From positions 1,488,001-1,552,000 of the forward strand of contig NC_058147.1 of the NCBI RefSeq assembly GCF_011075055.1: a stretch of 64,000 bases of DNA, read 5' to 3'. Below the pieces are notes generated by a model, which saw only the letters and a program-made list of their open reading frames with translations, was not told where the DNA came from and did not search any database. Positions within the stretch are counted from its first letter, which is position 1. Each line of letters opens with the position of its first letter. Source of the DNA: Mangifera indica (lineage: Eukaryota > Streptophyta > Magnoliopsida > Sapindales > Anacardiaceae). Position numbers and translations under genes: made by a program. Shown in pieces: positions 22,328 through 36,800 of this stretch.

Positions 22328-25300
22328 TAGTTGTATTAATTGCATGTAGGGAATGAGTTAAAGACAAGTGGGACCACGCGCTCAAAGGTGCGACTGTGTG
22401 GAATTTTTTAAAGCATGTTAACAGGTGCAAGAAAGTCCGTGAGGTGAAAGCGGAAAGCCTATTTATTTATTTAATTGTCATTTCTTCGTTTGTTCTGTGG
22501 ATGGTTAATGAATTATGGATGTGGTGGTTTTTTTTTTTTTAATTAGGCAGAATTATTTCCCACCTTTTATAATTTTTTAATGAAATTTATTAATTTTTAA
22601 ATAGATATAACCTTTTATCATTTTTAATTTTTACAAAAATTAGGTAACTTTAGTCTTTAAAAAATTTTTAAAATATATTTTCTTTTAATTTATATTAGTA
22701 ATTATAAAAAGAAATTTGAAAAATTAACATAATATTTTACTGATTGTTTGACAAATTAAAACTATTTTAATTTTCTTTTAATTTTTTATAAAATACCCAA
22801 TTATAATATTAGCGTGGGCCGAACATAGCCCAAAACAGAGGAATCCAGGAATTATTTTTACTTAGTGTCAATGTCACACACCCAACCAGAACAATTACGT
22901 TTTAATCTATGAAAAAGCCACAAAAGCAAGTTCAAAAATAAATAAAAATGCCTTAATTCAGTAACTTGGAAAAGTGCTGTAATTTGTGTTACATTAGGTT
23001 CCTTCCACTGATGGTTGTTGACGAAATACAAAGAAAATTAATAAATTATATCAAGGTCATGTAAAATATAAAAATAAAAATAATCGAGACAAAAAGGGTG
23101 AATCGGTTCTTCTAGACTAAATAAATATATATTTTTCTTAACAACCAAGTTTTGAAGAAAATTTGTTTGAATTGTTTCAAAAGGTCAAAACCGTCAATAA
23201 ATAATAATATATAAACAATTAAAGATTAATGGATACAAATAAATAAATAGTTTAAGATGCATAAACATAATATAGGGTGCAAATTTTTTAAAGGGCAGCT
23301 TCGTCATTTTAATAGTATTATAAAGACATTTTTGTATTTTTCCTAACGTTTGGCCTATAACGTAACATAATTTATTAATAGAACCAAACGGAAAGTGGGA
23401 ATTTTTTGTTATTAAATTTTAAAGGTGATAACTTATTGTTTTGATATAGTTTCGACTGATTAATTAATTACATATATCTGTTTAGATGAATTTATTCATG
23501 TGTTGGAAAGCTTTTGAGTATTGATATATTGGGTGAGTAGGACCAAAACTTGTAAAATAAGAAATTGGAACCTCATTCCCATGGGAAAATAATCATTGAC
23601 CGAAGGCTGCTTCAATCTTTCTTTGCTGTGACAAACTGTAAAGCAAAGTTGAGGCTTATCGAGAGAGAAGATACGTCTCTGCCGACTTTCTATTTAAAAC
23701 ATCTCCTCTTTAATTAATTTGTACATTTACGCCATCAGAAATTAGCATAAGCCATGCAATAAGATGGCTATGCTTGTGGATTTGGTGGTCCTGTATCCCT
23801 TGATTTGGTAGGTAAAGACGTGCAAATGGAATAGCAACACATGGTTTTGCAATGTCCTTGTTTCATAATTGGGTATGTATTTTCAAATAACGTATAATCG
23901 TATAAATAGATATTATTTTATCATTTATTTAAAATTATTTAATTATATAATAATATATTATTTATATACTAAATTTAATACTTAAAATTGAGTAAACATA
24001 GTTTTATTTAATATTATATTATTATTGCATGCATAAGGATAATAATAAGCCATCTAATCACTCTTCAAATTAAGGAATATGAACATGTATATTATATGGT
24101 CAAACTTCGTTTTATTAAATTCACACAAGTGATATAAAAAATGTGACAAATTATCTATCAATTAGTTAGATGAATTGCATATAACAATTGACTATGTTAC
24201 CTCCGCATGAATCTACTCAAAATATAAATACACCTTTGTCAACAAAAAACAACAAGAGGAATAAGTTTTAGTAGTTGGACGAGACATTGATATATTTTGC
24301 ATCCTTGTTTTTTGCAACTATACTTTGTGAAATTATTTTTTCTCATTTTAGTGAGATCACTTTCCTTCTTACTAAATTCAATGTAATAAAATTTATACAT
24401 ATTTATATTATAATTTACTTAATTAACCTTGTATTTTGTCTTGTATCGTGATGATATTTTTGTCATTCTATTGAATTTCGATCAAAATATTCAATAATAT
24501 GATAATAAGTATAAACATTGAGTAATATGTCAAACCACTTTAAAAACGTTTCAATTTTATTTTTCTTTAATACAGAACTGAAGTAAAATTCTGATCACCA
24601 TCACTTATTTACTTAATATCACATCCTTGGTTTCGAGTATTTCTCATTAGAATAAATTTCAACATCATAACATATTATAAAATTATTAAATTTTGTCACA
24701 TATTATATTATTGCTTCTCTGATACATTTTTATAAGCAACACGAATTAGACATTCAAGAAGAAAGAAACAAAGGAGCACGACTTTACAACAGCATGTACA
24801 TGAATGGGGTTTATGCCTTAGTCTTGACCTACCAATTCCTTAATACAAGTATATCTCTTCCTAATTTGATTTGACTCATTTCTTAATCCATGCGTATACA
24901 TGATTGTTCATACTTGGGGTGCTCAGTTTCGTCTAGGACAAGCTAACTCGCTTCATATATCCCGTCGGTGAAAATGACCTTGTAAAAACTTCCTTTTCAT
25001 ATTTTGGACCACGTACATTAATTGTATTTCATTCGTATTTATACGTTAGTTGAAGTTGCTGAAGCCCCATTAATGGAGTTACCTTACCAATCCCCAATCC
25101 AGTAACTCTTTAATAACTTCTAAGAAAGAATCTTATATCCATCCACAACCGTCTGATTGATATGTTGAATCTCAAACGATCAAACATAGAGTTAAAAAAG
25201 ATCCAGATTCAATTTCATACTTTCATAAATAGACTTATATACATGCTATCGTAAAAACCCTAATGGCAGGAAACTGAAGTTCTTGTACTAACCATGTAGG

Positions 25301-25421
25301 CCAGCAGCCGCTTTCCTTGAAAATTATTTTTATCACTTGTTTATTTGTCTGTGTGTTAGTAATGTATATTTAATTACAATGCCGTGGCATAATGGGGCAA
25401 GTAGCTAGCGATTGATGAAAT

Positions 25422-25442
25422 TATAATAATAATAATAATAAA
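25422..25442. repeat. (AAT)n microsatellite
   Basis: Seven ATA/TAA triplets in tandem, in an intergenic region. Confidence 0.85.
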
Positions 25443-28400
25443 CTGGTCATACAAGCACCACAACAGCCCTTTCTCCTCAGATTACAACTAATTAATTAGC
25501 TAAACTCCATTTTCTATATATATTAACCTAATCCCTTGAATTAAAGCGTTGACGATTTCCTCTCACAGCTAGCCTTGTTTGAAGAAAACAATGGGCTGGC
25601 ATGGCTGCCATTTGAATTATATTTGGAGAAGTGCATATAGTAGTTGAAACATTTATGTCACGGGAGGAAATCTTAATAAGACTAACAAGCTACTAATTCA
25701 GTTCCTTTGACTTGCATGCTTCATTGGCTTGCTTTATTCCAAGTTCCTCTTTGAAAACTTGTTGTGGCCGGCGGTCAATATGAATACTCTCCGGCCAGGA
25801 GTAGAGCTAGATCAGTGACATAAGCTATGTTTCCTCGGTCATGTTTGGTGGCTTTCTTAAACAAGTGATTTGAAAAATTGGGATAAGAATAACAAATAAA
25901 ACGTCAGGGATTCTAAATGCATTGAAGTGTGGAATTTTGATCATGTCTGAAGCATATTTTTGTACGGTTTGTTGGGAGTCAACGTAACCTAACAACCAGG
26001 CCAGGGGTCAAGAGAGCGAAACCTCCAGTGGCTGTCCTAGAGAGGTTAAGAAATGTTACCTAACTTCTTTGAGTTTGAAAAAATAATTGTTCAATACTTT
26101 TTCTGGAGTATTTTGTTTGGATTCAAAATTAAAATATTATCTTGAACATAAAATTTTTAAAAGATTATAAAATATAAATAATTATTATATTTAATTTAAA
26201 AAATAAAAAATAAAGTATATTATTTTAATTAAATACTTTTAAATATAATTATTTTAAAATATCTTTTATGTTAGTTGTTATATTAATTGAAAATAAGATT
26301 TACCTCAAAAAATTAATAAATAAAAATATAATTATAATAAAATCAATATCATCTTAATAATTTTTTAGTATTTAAGATAAAAACAATAATTAAATTATCA
26401 TTTATATTACCTACTACATCACGGTTAATAATAAAAGATTACCGTAATATTTTATTATTAATAAAATAAACAAAATAATATAAATAATAAAATATATATT
26501 ATTGAGATAATCTTTATTATACATAAACTAAACGACCTCTTAGAATAATCTTTAAATCTCTTTAATCAAATGAACCTTTTAAATTTAAAAAACTTAAGAG
26601 TTTAATATATTTAAAATACAAAAATGACTCTTAAAAATTTTCATTCATCATTTTTAGAGTTTATTATTTCTTAATTGGTGTTCGATTTTTTATTTTTATT
26701 TAATTTTAACTTCTTATATTCTACCAATGAATCCACCCAACTTCCTTGGCGAAGGGATGGTTAAGGGAGTAACACCCCTTTTAGGGGGGTGAAGCCGTGA
26801 AACGCTAAATAAAATGATGATCGATTGTGATATTTTAAAATTTTATGTAGACACGTATTATTATAAATTAATAAAAAAACTTTAATACAATTATAAATAT
26901 TAATATTATAAATTAAATCAATTAAATCTGTCATATTTGTCCGTGACTAATTCATTTTCCTAATACTGCACGGATGAACTTGATTAATTCATATTTAATA
27001 TGAGCATACCGAATTTGAAGTGATTAGCGATAGGCACCTTTCTAATATTTAATTAGTAGGAAGGTGGATGAGAGGGAATTTAGCTTCTGCGTAACGAAAG
27101 CAAGCATTGAAATTGGATTTTGTGAAGGATGTTTCTAATTAATTATCTTTTTCACGTTGGGAATCATTCTGTCACACGTAAGACAAAGGTGATTTTCCAG
27201 TTAATGATCGATACTAAAATGAACACGGCATATTCTTCTTGTGAGCACATGCGAATAAGTGGAAGACGGCTTTTTAATTTAAAGCATCGGCCCCCGCCAC
27301 TCTGATTTTGACCGATTGATGGATCCATGCAGCTGTTTACCAATATGATTTTAAAAAAAATTAATGGAAAACCACTAATGAACGCTGGTTGTTTCTTCAC
27401 ACACCAGGCAAGTATTTTCTAATGAACTTCATCATGTACATGCAGTTTATATTAGAAATTTGGAAGTGTTGGGTCCATGGTTTTAAGAACAAAATTGATT
27501 AGTCAGCTCGATTGGTTAAACCGTTATCCAATCATCAAAATAGTTTTAATTTGTTTGAAAACGATTTTTGAAACTGATGTAGGTTAAACAGTTAAATCGA
27601 ATTTAAAAAATTGAATTTGGTTCCGTTAACATAAAAATTAATTTTTTTAAAAATTTTATTATCGGAACTTGAATCCAAATTTCTTCTAATAATTTTGAGA
27701 ATATATATCATCAAACTTAAGTTTATTTTGATAGATTATATATTTAATAATAAATTATATTAAATTATTTAAATATTATTTTTAAATAATTAATTAATAT
27801 AATTATCGGTTAGATTGATCTGCCCTACTAAAAGATTGATGTTTTAAAACTTAAGTTTTTCAGACTTGTTAAGCTTAAATTCATGAGTGGCCTGGCCAGT
27901 TTTAAAACTTTCCAAAAAGATTCAGCAGTGTTCACTTGACTGTGTTCGGCTGCCATCATTGCGGCAAGTTTGAAAGCAATATATTTAAAATTACATTTCT
28001 TGGCAAGCTTGCTTACTGCCACTGACTTTAATGCATGGATATGACTCAGATCTATCCCATGTACATGAATCAATCAGTGGTCCAATGAAAAAGAACTTAC
28101 TGATCTTGCCATTTTTGTCACGGAAATAGAGAAGCCGGCCGCCATCTTTAAACCAGCTAATCTATTGATTAAAGTCAATTCAACGCTTTGAAGCAATGGT
28201 TTCTCTATCTCCTTACCTGCTCTAGGGTTTCTTTGTCCTCTGCATTACGTCAGACGAAAAGAAATTTGTTATTAGCTATATCTTGGCTTAAGAAGATGTG
28301 ACATGTCCTCTCTAAAACTCTTATCTTAATGGTGGCCTATGTGTTTCCATGGTCCATGTGTGTGATGTACACCTGTCTATAATAGAATAATTAGTGAATC

Positions 28401-30289
28401 ATTAACAATATTTAGTGTTATATCATATAATCATCATTTGTAATACGGGTTTAATTAAAAATAAATTCAATCTGAAATAAGTTTGAACAAAAGCATATTT
28501 AAGATCATTACAGATTAAATAAAGAGTAATTTAAATTCGATTATGCTATAAAAATGATAAAATAAACCATAAATTATACAAATACTCAACACAAGACACA
28601 CAAAATATTTATGTGGATAACCCAATACGGGACAAAATCACAAGAAAATGATGAAAAAATTTTTCCTATCGATGAAAAAGATTATAAACATTTTTTATCT
28701 TTTTTGAGGTACACTTACACACTTTGCATATACTTTAATAAAACTTTTTATATACAAATTCTGGTTGATAGATACTTAACATTTGTACTCCTAAGTCATA
28801 CTTATTTTGCATGCAGGCGTTCCTGTTTTATCACATCTCCTTAAAAATTCATAATTAAATCCATTTGGATAACTCTCTTTTAGAAGTTGAATTATCACCA
28901 TATAGTAGGCTTGAATCGAGTTCAATTTATTCAAATTGAATCCAAACATTTTTCGATCAAAGCTACAAATGAAACTTTAGCTCAAATTATTATTGGGTTA
29001 TTTTTATTTTTACTAAAGATGGGCCTTTTCTATTAGACTAATTCTTTTCACATGGGCTTTTGAACTAAACCCAAATGAATATTCTTCTCTACTAAAACAC
29101 AAATGAAAATTTAAATAGATTCAAATCAAACAAGATCTAATTTGAACTTGACTCATTTATAAAAAACGAGTTCAACCCATGACTCCTGCTAGAATCAAGG
29201 TCCATTAGTTTGAGTTTGATTCAAGTATTTTCAATATGAGCTAAATTCAAAATCAACTTGGATAAAGTAAACTCATTAACTTGATTTGTGAATCATCTTC
29301 GTTTTGACATGGAGGGCAAGCGAATAATAATTGGGCTGACTGGAAAAGCAAGCCTGGTCACTTTGTCTAATATAGTGGGCTTCAAGTAGGTTGGGTTTAA
29401 CAGAAGGTTCCTCTGGTTGGGCCTGAGCCTTTTTCTTGAAGGCCCACCACATGTTTGGCCCAAATGGAAATGGTCTTGGAATTTGCTTAAAAGGAAAGGT
29501 TGGGTTTTCAATTGCTTATCTATTTGAACGGTCGCTTATCTTCAGTCTTTTCCTTTTTCCAGCTTTATTCTCATTTAAATGGTAAATGGGGTCACTCATA
29601 GAACACAATACGTTTTGAAATTTGGACTAACCCATATGAGTTAATTTGAATTTGATTTAAATTCAGAACAGTTAATTTAAATTTAAGTTAGTAAATGGTA
29701 ACATCGAATAAAATGAATATTAATGCTCAAGAATGAAAAAAAATCATAATAGAAAAATAATAATCAACAAAAAAAGAAAAAATTCTCCAAGTTTGGCTAG
29801 TTCGAACAGAAGAATTAATGGAGGTCGAACTAAATTGACTCAAATCTTTCTTTAATTTTAATCTAAGAATCCACTTGTAATTTCCTTATAGAGTAAATTG
29901 CTATTTCTAAATTATTATTTTCAATCCAATAAATTAAATTGCAAATTCTCGCCCAAAAATGTAAGTTTAACCCATATAAAATAATTTTGACACATTGTTT
30001 AATGTTAGAAAGGCAAAAAATCATAGTATCCCAAACAACACAACAATTTTTCTTTCATTTAAGTCCCATATTCTTATGAAAACACTCAAATTGAGACAAT
30101 GTGAGATGATGATCAAGATTATTTATTTCCCAATAAAAGAAATTTGGGCACACACCATCATAGTATCTGTGTCAAAAATCTGTCCCGACTTGTACAGTAG
30201 TACTAATTTTCTACCCATCACCCAAAACAAAGAAACTACATCCCTCTCGATTAGACTTTTATATACGTCCCTTATTTTATCCTCGTCGC

Positions 30290-30410
30290 GGCGCAGTATA
30301 AAGAACCTGACCCCCAATTTCAGAGACAATACGCTAACGTGCACCCCTCACTCTCCTCGTCAAAGCCATTGACATCACCCGTATCACAGCTTCTTTCACT
30401 CAGGTTTGCT
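30290..30410 (+). promoter_or_regulatory. Probable TATA box and first untranslated exon of LDL3
   Basis: AGTATAAAG lies at 30294-30302. About 30-100 bases downstream the sequence becomes pyrimidine-rich (CACCCCTCACTCTCCTCG), and a splice donor (CACTCAG|GTTTGC) occurs at 30403/30404. The leader intron would end near 30736 (GGTAATAG|AGAAATGG), placing the short upstream frame at 30742 in the mature leader. Confidence 0.5.
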
Positions 30411-30741
30411 TGCCCATACTCCTTTCCTCGCTGCGTGACTCAGTTGCTCTGTTAAAAAACCCTAGGTTCTTTATTTTATTTTATTATTTATTGTCGTCAA
30501 ATTTGGAGAGAAGGGATTGTGAATATTTGCGCCAGAGCTGACTGGTTGAGAGAAACAATATTCAGTGTTATTAACATTCTTTTGCTAGTAATTTGCTTGT
30601 GTTTACGTTCGCTTTTTAATAGGCGCTGGGATTTTGCATTATGGGGTTGTATAATTTTTTTTTTAAAGTTTTATGGGTTTAATTGGTTGAAGAGAGAATC
30701 AAAACACGAAATATGAGCTTTAATTTTTTGGTAATAGAGAA

Positions 30742-30765
30742 ATGGAGGGTGATGATACGGTTTAA
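30742..30765 (+). other. uORF in the LDL3 leader, in frame with the main frame
   Basis: ATG GAG GGT GAT GAT ACG GTT TAA encodes MEGDDTV. It is in the same frame as the main LDL3 reading frame, and the frame between this stop and the main ATG at 30859 stays open for 31 codons. The uORF may reduce translation or mark a former start (see findings). Confidence 0.5.
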
Positions 30766-30858
30766 TGCTGGCAATTTGATTCAAGCACTAATACTAAGGC
30801 TAAGCTAGGGTTGCAAAAGAGTGCATCACAAAATTTATTGAAACATAGGGCTAAGAAA

Positions 30859-33800
30859 ATGGATGGTGGAGAGAAGAATTCTGACCTCAAGAAGAGGTTG
30901 AAATCTGTTGAGATTGGTTTTGATTCTGATGATGATGAACCCATTGGGTCTTTGTTTAAGTTGAAGAAAACAAAAAACCCTAAGAAGGTTAAGTCTATGT
31001 CAGATAGCGAAAAGGGGCAGAAGGTAGAAATTAGGGAAGAGAAATTGGTGGTTGAGGATGAGGATTTGGCGGTTATGGATGATACCTTGGCAAGTTTTAG
31101 GAAAAAATTGAAGGGTCCCAAGAAAGAGACCAGATCTGGGATCCTAAAGGGAAGAAGTTCATCTTTGAGTGGGTCTTTTGAGGATGTCGGCATCTTAGAT
31201 GAGAAGTTTGCATCAAAGACTGTAGAGAAGGTTCAAGATATTGGTGAGGATGCATATGATGTGGCCACAGGCAAAGGGGTTGAAACTAAATGTAAAGGGA
31301 GGGTTAAGAGACCCAAGACTGATTCAAAGATAAAAATGGTTGGGGCTCATTTTTCCTGTGACAATGATTCAAAGGGTACGGGGTCTTTGGGTGATTCATT
31401 GGAGGATCGCAAAGAGCAAGAATTGTGGCCTGGGGAGGGTTCCAATCTGTCTTTGGATGAAAAGATGGCTGACTCGTTATCTGCCCCTTTTCAGAGGACA
31501 CAATCTGGATTAATCAGGAAATCTCACATGAATTCTGGTTTGAAAAAGAATGGTAGGGATCGAAACTTTGATGAAGGATGTAGCCCTAGCTTTGACGGTG
31601 ATTTGAAGCCTGTGAGGAGATCTCAGTCTGTTTCAACCACAAAAGTGAGACAGAAAATTTTGAATTTCAATGATAATTCACATCTTGTTTCTGATTTGAG
31701 TAAATTGGAATTAACGTCCCAGCAGTGTAAGAAAATTGAACCTATGGCAGACACTAGTGGTTTGAATATTCAAGAAGAAGCTATTTTGAATACTTGTACA
31801 AATAATGTTTGTGATATCAGTGGCAACGAGAATGTTTGTGTCCATGGGGTTGATGGTTCTGGCTTTAGCCAACGGGCTAGTTCTGGAACTCAATCTTTGA
31901 AGGTTGGGTTAAAGCTTTGTTCTATGGATAAGGCAAGCACTTTGGCCCCTGATGATCAAGAAATGCCCTTTTGTGCCTCTTCCCTGGAGCAGATGGAAGA
32001 ATTTTACAAGTGTGAGGGTGAGTACAAGAGAGTTTTTTCTGATGCATTGAGGCAACATTCAAGGAATGCTTCAGCAATAGACAATTCAAGTTCAGACCGC
32101 AAAGTTTCCTCTTCAATTGGAAAAGAAGTTTCAGTGGCTTGTGTAGATGATGAGTTAACAGACAAATCTTGTAAATCTAAATCCTTGAAGGTTAGCAAAA
32201 CTGGTAGTGATTCCAATACCGCTCTTGGGGAGGCAGGTCTTGCTGCCATTTCTTCAAAAGGGGAACATGATTTAGTATCTAATGGTAGGTTATCTCTAAC
32301 AACTGAAATGTCATGTGGACACCGGGAATCTGGATTTGCTTTTCAGAAGCGTAGCTCTGGTTTCTATCCAGATCAACCTTCTGATGCATCTAAGGGGCCT
32401 TGTGTTCCAGGTCATGATCCTCTTTCTATTGGTGAAGAGGCTAACAGAGATTCTCCTTCTTCTGTGACTCTTGATGAAAATGGAAGTTCTCCGGAAGATG
32501 CAGTGTCTATACCTGATTCTGAAAACAAAGACAATAAATTATCTGCTGTTCAACGTGCTGCTCGCATTGCTAAAAAGCGTAGGCATGGAGACATGGCTTA
32601 TGAAGGGGATGCTGATTGGGAGAATTTGATAAATGAGCAAGGTTTTCTTGAAAATCACCAGGTTGTAGACTGTCACCGGTCTTTAAGAGGAAGAGACAAG
32701 TTTGATTCATCTTCAAATATTCTTACTGTTGCTGATAATGGTGGGGCTGCAACAGTGTCAGCAGGGCTGAAAGCTCGTGCTGCTGGTCCAATCGAGAAAA
32801 TTAAATTTAAAGAAGTCTTGAAGCGCAGAGGTGGGCTTCAGGAATACTTGGAATGCAGGTAGTTGTTGTTATCAAAACGTGGTTATTCATTTATTTTGAT
32901 TCTTTCTTTTTTGGCTGTGCTGCAGATTCCATTTCTATTTTGAATGATGTTAACTCATCATATGATTTGGTATAAAAGACTTGTGTTCTAAAATATTATC
33001 CTTACAATTTAATGGGATTTTATTGCTTTATGTATTGCAGGAACCAGATCTTAAGTCTTTGGAGTAGGGATGTTAGCAGAATTTTGCCACTCACGGAGTG
33101 TGGGGTCACTGATACCCCTTCTGAGGATGAACCGTCTCGTGCTTCATTAATTAGGGAGATCTATACGTTTCTTGATCAGAGTGTAAGTTGTTATGTCTAA
33201 TGAGTGCTTTTTTTCCCTATTTATGTTTATTTTTGCTCCCATGTTTATTGATAAAAATTGCTGTGCCCACTGGTTCTTTCTTATCTCATTGGATTTTTTA
33301 GATAGCTTTTGATGCAATTTTGTGTAGTTTTTATGCTTTGGAGGATTGATGAATTCCTTATTCCTTGGAACACAATTTTTTTTTTTTTTTGACAGGGGTA
33401 CATAAATGTTGGTATTGCTTCTAAGAAGGAAAAAGCAAATCATATAGCAAAGCATGGCTATAAACTTTTCAAAGAAGAAAAACTTGAGGGAAGTTCTGGG
33501 GCCTCTGTTGCTGATTCAGAGGATGGAGTTGGTTTCATCCTTGGTCAGGTTAAGCATTCTGAAACTTCTGTGGAGGCCAAAAATGGTGATATATCGGATG
33601 ATGGGAACCAGATGGTAAAAGTGAAAAAGGGCAGTTTGGTTAGCCCAGAATTACCTAATGTGACAGAACACAAAGTATGCCCAATTGTTGAGTGCCTACA
33701 AAATGGTAGCACTGATGCACCTGACATATTGGTTAATGTCAACGTTTTGAGGGCTGATCCATCTTCCAAAATGGTTGATGGTGGAAAAGATCCAATTCTA

Positions 33801-36800
33801 ATTGAAGTGACCAATGATTCACAGAGTGTTAAATCTGGCTGTCATGATGTTACTTGGGGCAGCCAACATGTGCAGTGTGATTCAGAAATCAGAAAGAAAA
33901 TCATTATCATTGGGGCAGGTCCTGCTGGTTTAACTGCTGCTCGCCATTTGCAACGTCAGGGTTTCTCTGTAATTTTACTTGAGGCTAGAAATAGGATCGG
34001 TGGTCGTGTTTATACAGATCACACATCTCTCTCAGTTCCTGTGGATCTTGGGGCAAGCATAATTACAGGTGTTGAGGCTGATGTGGCCACTGAAAGAAGA
34101 CCTGATCCTTCCTCACTGATTTGTGCTCAGTTGGGCCTAGAGTTGACTGTATTGAATAGTGACTGCCCTCTTTATGATATTATTTCTGGTCAAAAAGTTC
34201 CTTCAGGTCTGGATGAAGCTCTGGAAGCAGAGTACAACAGCCTTCTTGATGACATGGTATTGCTTGTTGCTCAGAAGGGGGAACATGCTATGAAAATGTC
34301 TCTTGAGGAGGGTTTGGAATATGCTCTTAAAAGGCGTCGAATGGCACGATTAGGAAGAGATTTCGAAGACATTTATCTGCACAATTCAATGGATGCTTAT
34401 TCTAAAGCCAGTGGTGTTGACAGCAGAGTTCATGGTGGAAATTGTTTTGAAGAAGATGCACTAAGTCCTCTTGAAAGAAGGGTTATGAATTGGCACTTTG
34501 CCAACTTAGAATATGGTTGTGCTGCTTTGCTTAAGGAAGTATCTCTTCCCTTCTGGAATCAAGATGATGTTTATGGAGGATTTGGAGGAGCCCATTGCAT
34601 GATCAAGGGTGGTTACAGTGCTGTTGTTGAGTCTCTTGCAGACGAACTTCTTATACATTTCAACCATGTAGTCACAGATATCTCATATAGTTCAAAGGAC
34701 TCTAAAGTAAGTGATGGTCAGTCCAAAGTCAAAGTTGCCACAGCAAATGGCAGTGAATTCTGGGGAGATGCTGTGCTTATTACTGTTCCACTTGGGTGCT
34801 TGAAAGCAGAAAGTATAAAGTTTTTTCCCCCGTTACCCCAATGGAAGTCCTTGGCCATCCAGCGGCTTGGTTTTGGAGTTCTTAATAAAGTAGTGCTGGA
34901 ATTTTCAGAGGTCTTTTGGGATGACTCTGTGGACTATTTTGGAGCAACTGCTGAAGAAACTGATTTGAGGGGGTGGTGCTTTATGTTTTGGAATGTCAGA
35001 AAAACGGTTGGGGCACCTGTTCTTATAGCTTTAGTGGTTGGTAAGGCAGCTATTGATGGTCAAAATATGAGTTCATCTGACCATGTAAACCATGCAGTCC
35101 AGGCTCTTCGAAAAATTTTTGGGGAGGCTTCAGTACCAGATCCAGTTGCATCAGTTGTGACTGATTGGGGCAGAGATCCTTTCAGCTATGGTGCATACTC
35201 ATGTGTAGCTGTTGGAGCATCTGGAGAGGACTATGATATATTGGGCAGGCCCGTTGAGAACTCTTTATTTTTTGCTGGTGAGGCCACCTGCAAGGAACAT
35301 CCTGACACTGTTGGTGGTGCAATGTTGAGTGGGCTTAGAGAGGCTGTGCGTATTGTTGACATATTTACCACTGGAAATGATTATACTGCTGAAGTAGAGG
35401 CAATGGAGGCTGCACAGAGACAATCAGAGTCTGAAGGAGATGAAGTTATGGACATAGTGAGGAGACTTAAAGCTGTTGAGCACTCCAATGTCTTCTACAA
35501 GAACTCTTTTGCTCAGGCCCTTATTCAGACCAGGGAATCCTTGCTAGAGGATATGTTCTTTAAGGCAAAAACTACTGCAGGGCGGTTACATTTAGCCAAA
35601 GAGTTGCTGAATCTTCCTGTTTCAGTCCTGAAATCATTTGCTGGGACCAAGGAAGGGCTTACCATGCTCAACTCTTGGATACTGGTATTCTTGCATTTCA
35701 CAATATTAATGATCAATGGATTCAATGCTTCAATCGCAATATAAATTTGCTTAATCAATGCACTCGTTCTTCTGCCCTTGGCGGCAATACTGTTCAGCAT
35801 GTATAAACTGAAACTTTTAAAAGTCTATATAAACTTTTTGTTATTTATTACAGGACTCAATGGGGAAGGATGGTACTCAGCTTTTACGTCATTGTGTTCG
35901 TCTTCTTGTGCTGGTTTCTACTGATCTACATGCAGTGCGTCTGTCAGGTATTGTTTTCATTATTTTTGTTTAGGTCTAGTTTACTTACATCTGTCGTGTA
36001 ATTATCTCTGCAAGGATGGATGCATGCAGATAGGGCATGTCTGTCTTCAAAACTGAAGACTCATTTAAAAGATTGTGCCTCTTTCAATCACAAATCTTAG
36101 GGAAAGCAATTCCAAAGCTCTGTTGGACAATTTATTCTCAAGTTTAGGAGTAAAAGTGAAAAGTACATTGTCTAATATAATTGAATCTCCCTTAGAATTG
36201 TCAGACTATGATGAACTTGCTGAATCCAGTGGGCTGAAGTAAATTGTATAAAATTTCAACACGAAAGGTGTACTGTTAAATTTTGATATATAATTGGCAT
36301 AAAGTATCTGTAGATATGTATGATTTTATTTATTTTGCTTTGCATGTAAATATCTCTCTTTGTTCTATGTTTCTTGTTTGTCTGCTGGGTGTTTTCTTGG
36401 AAGCGAAGCAAAGAGTTAAAATATGTTTAATCAGGATTCTTAATTTATTTATATTTAACTTTGTGGTGTAGGCATTGGGAAAACTGTCAAAGAAAAAGTT
36501 TGCGTACATACTAGCCGTGATATACGTGCCATAGCAAGTCAGTTGGTTAATGTGTGGCTTGAAGTCTTCCGGAAAGGAAAAAATTCCAGTGTTGGAGTAA
36601 AGTTTTCCAGGCAATCAAATGCAGTAGATCCTTTCAAGAGAAAATCTCTTAAAGATCCAGCTTCAGGCAAGCCACCTCTGCATTCAAATCATAGTGGTTT
36701 GGAACATAAAGGATCTGCAGGAAGCCATTTGATTTCTGGTGCAAACATGAGGAGAGAGAATGACAGACTAGATACTGAAGTGGAGGACAGAAATTTTGCC

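Larger units (their letters stand above)
20700..30270. other. AT-rich gene desert of 9.6 kb
   Basis: I looked at both strands and find no exon chain, tRNA or recognisable miRNA. The open frames (21036-21239, 27164-27400, 27828-28073, 28611-28844, 29293-29511, 29995-30372) are short and without family character. The stretch contains degenerate GAATTCAAATT/AATTTGAGTT-rich relics (21380-22090, 27480-27800, 28900-29280), a GC palindrome at 22312-22327 and an (AAT)n microsatellite at 25422-25442. Scattered higher-GC islands (about 22250-22440, 25540-25830, 28080-28330) could be remnants of regulatory DNA or unrecognised non-coding genes. Confidence 0.55.

Noticed and set aside
21036..29511. Known plant microRNA hairpins in the gene desert
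   Set aside because: I looked for the conserved families (miR156 to miR408 and others) by eye and saw no match; a novel miRNA cannot be excluded without small-RNA data.
29995..30372. 125-codon open frame upstream of LDL3
   Set aside because: It runs through the LDL3 promoter and TATA region, has low complexity and a matching antisense frame; no protein family character.
30811..30858. Start of LDL3 at 30811
   Set aside because: The codon there is TTG; the first ATG in frame after the upstream stop is 30859.
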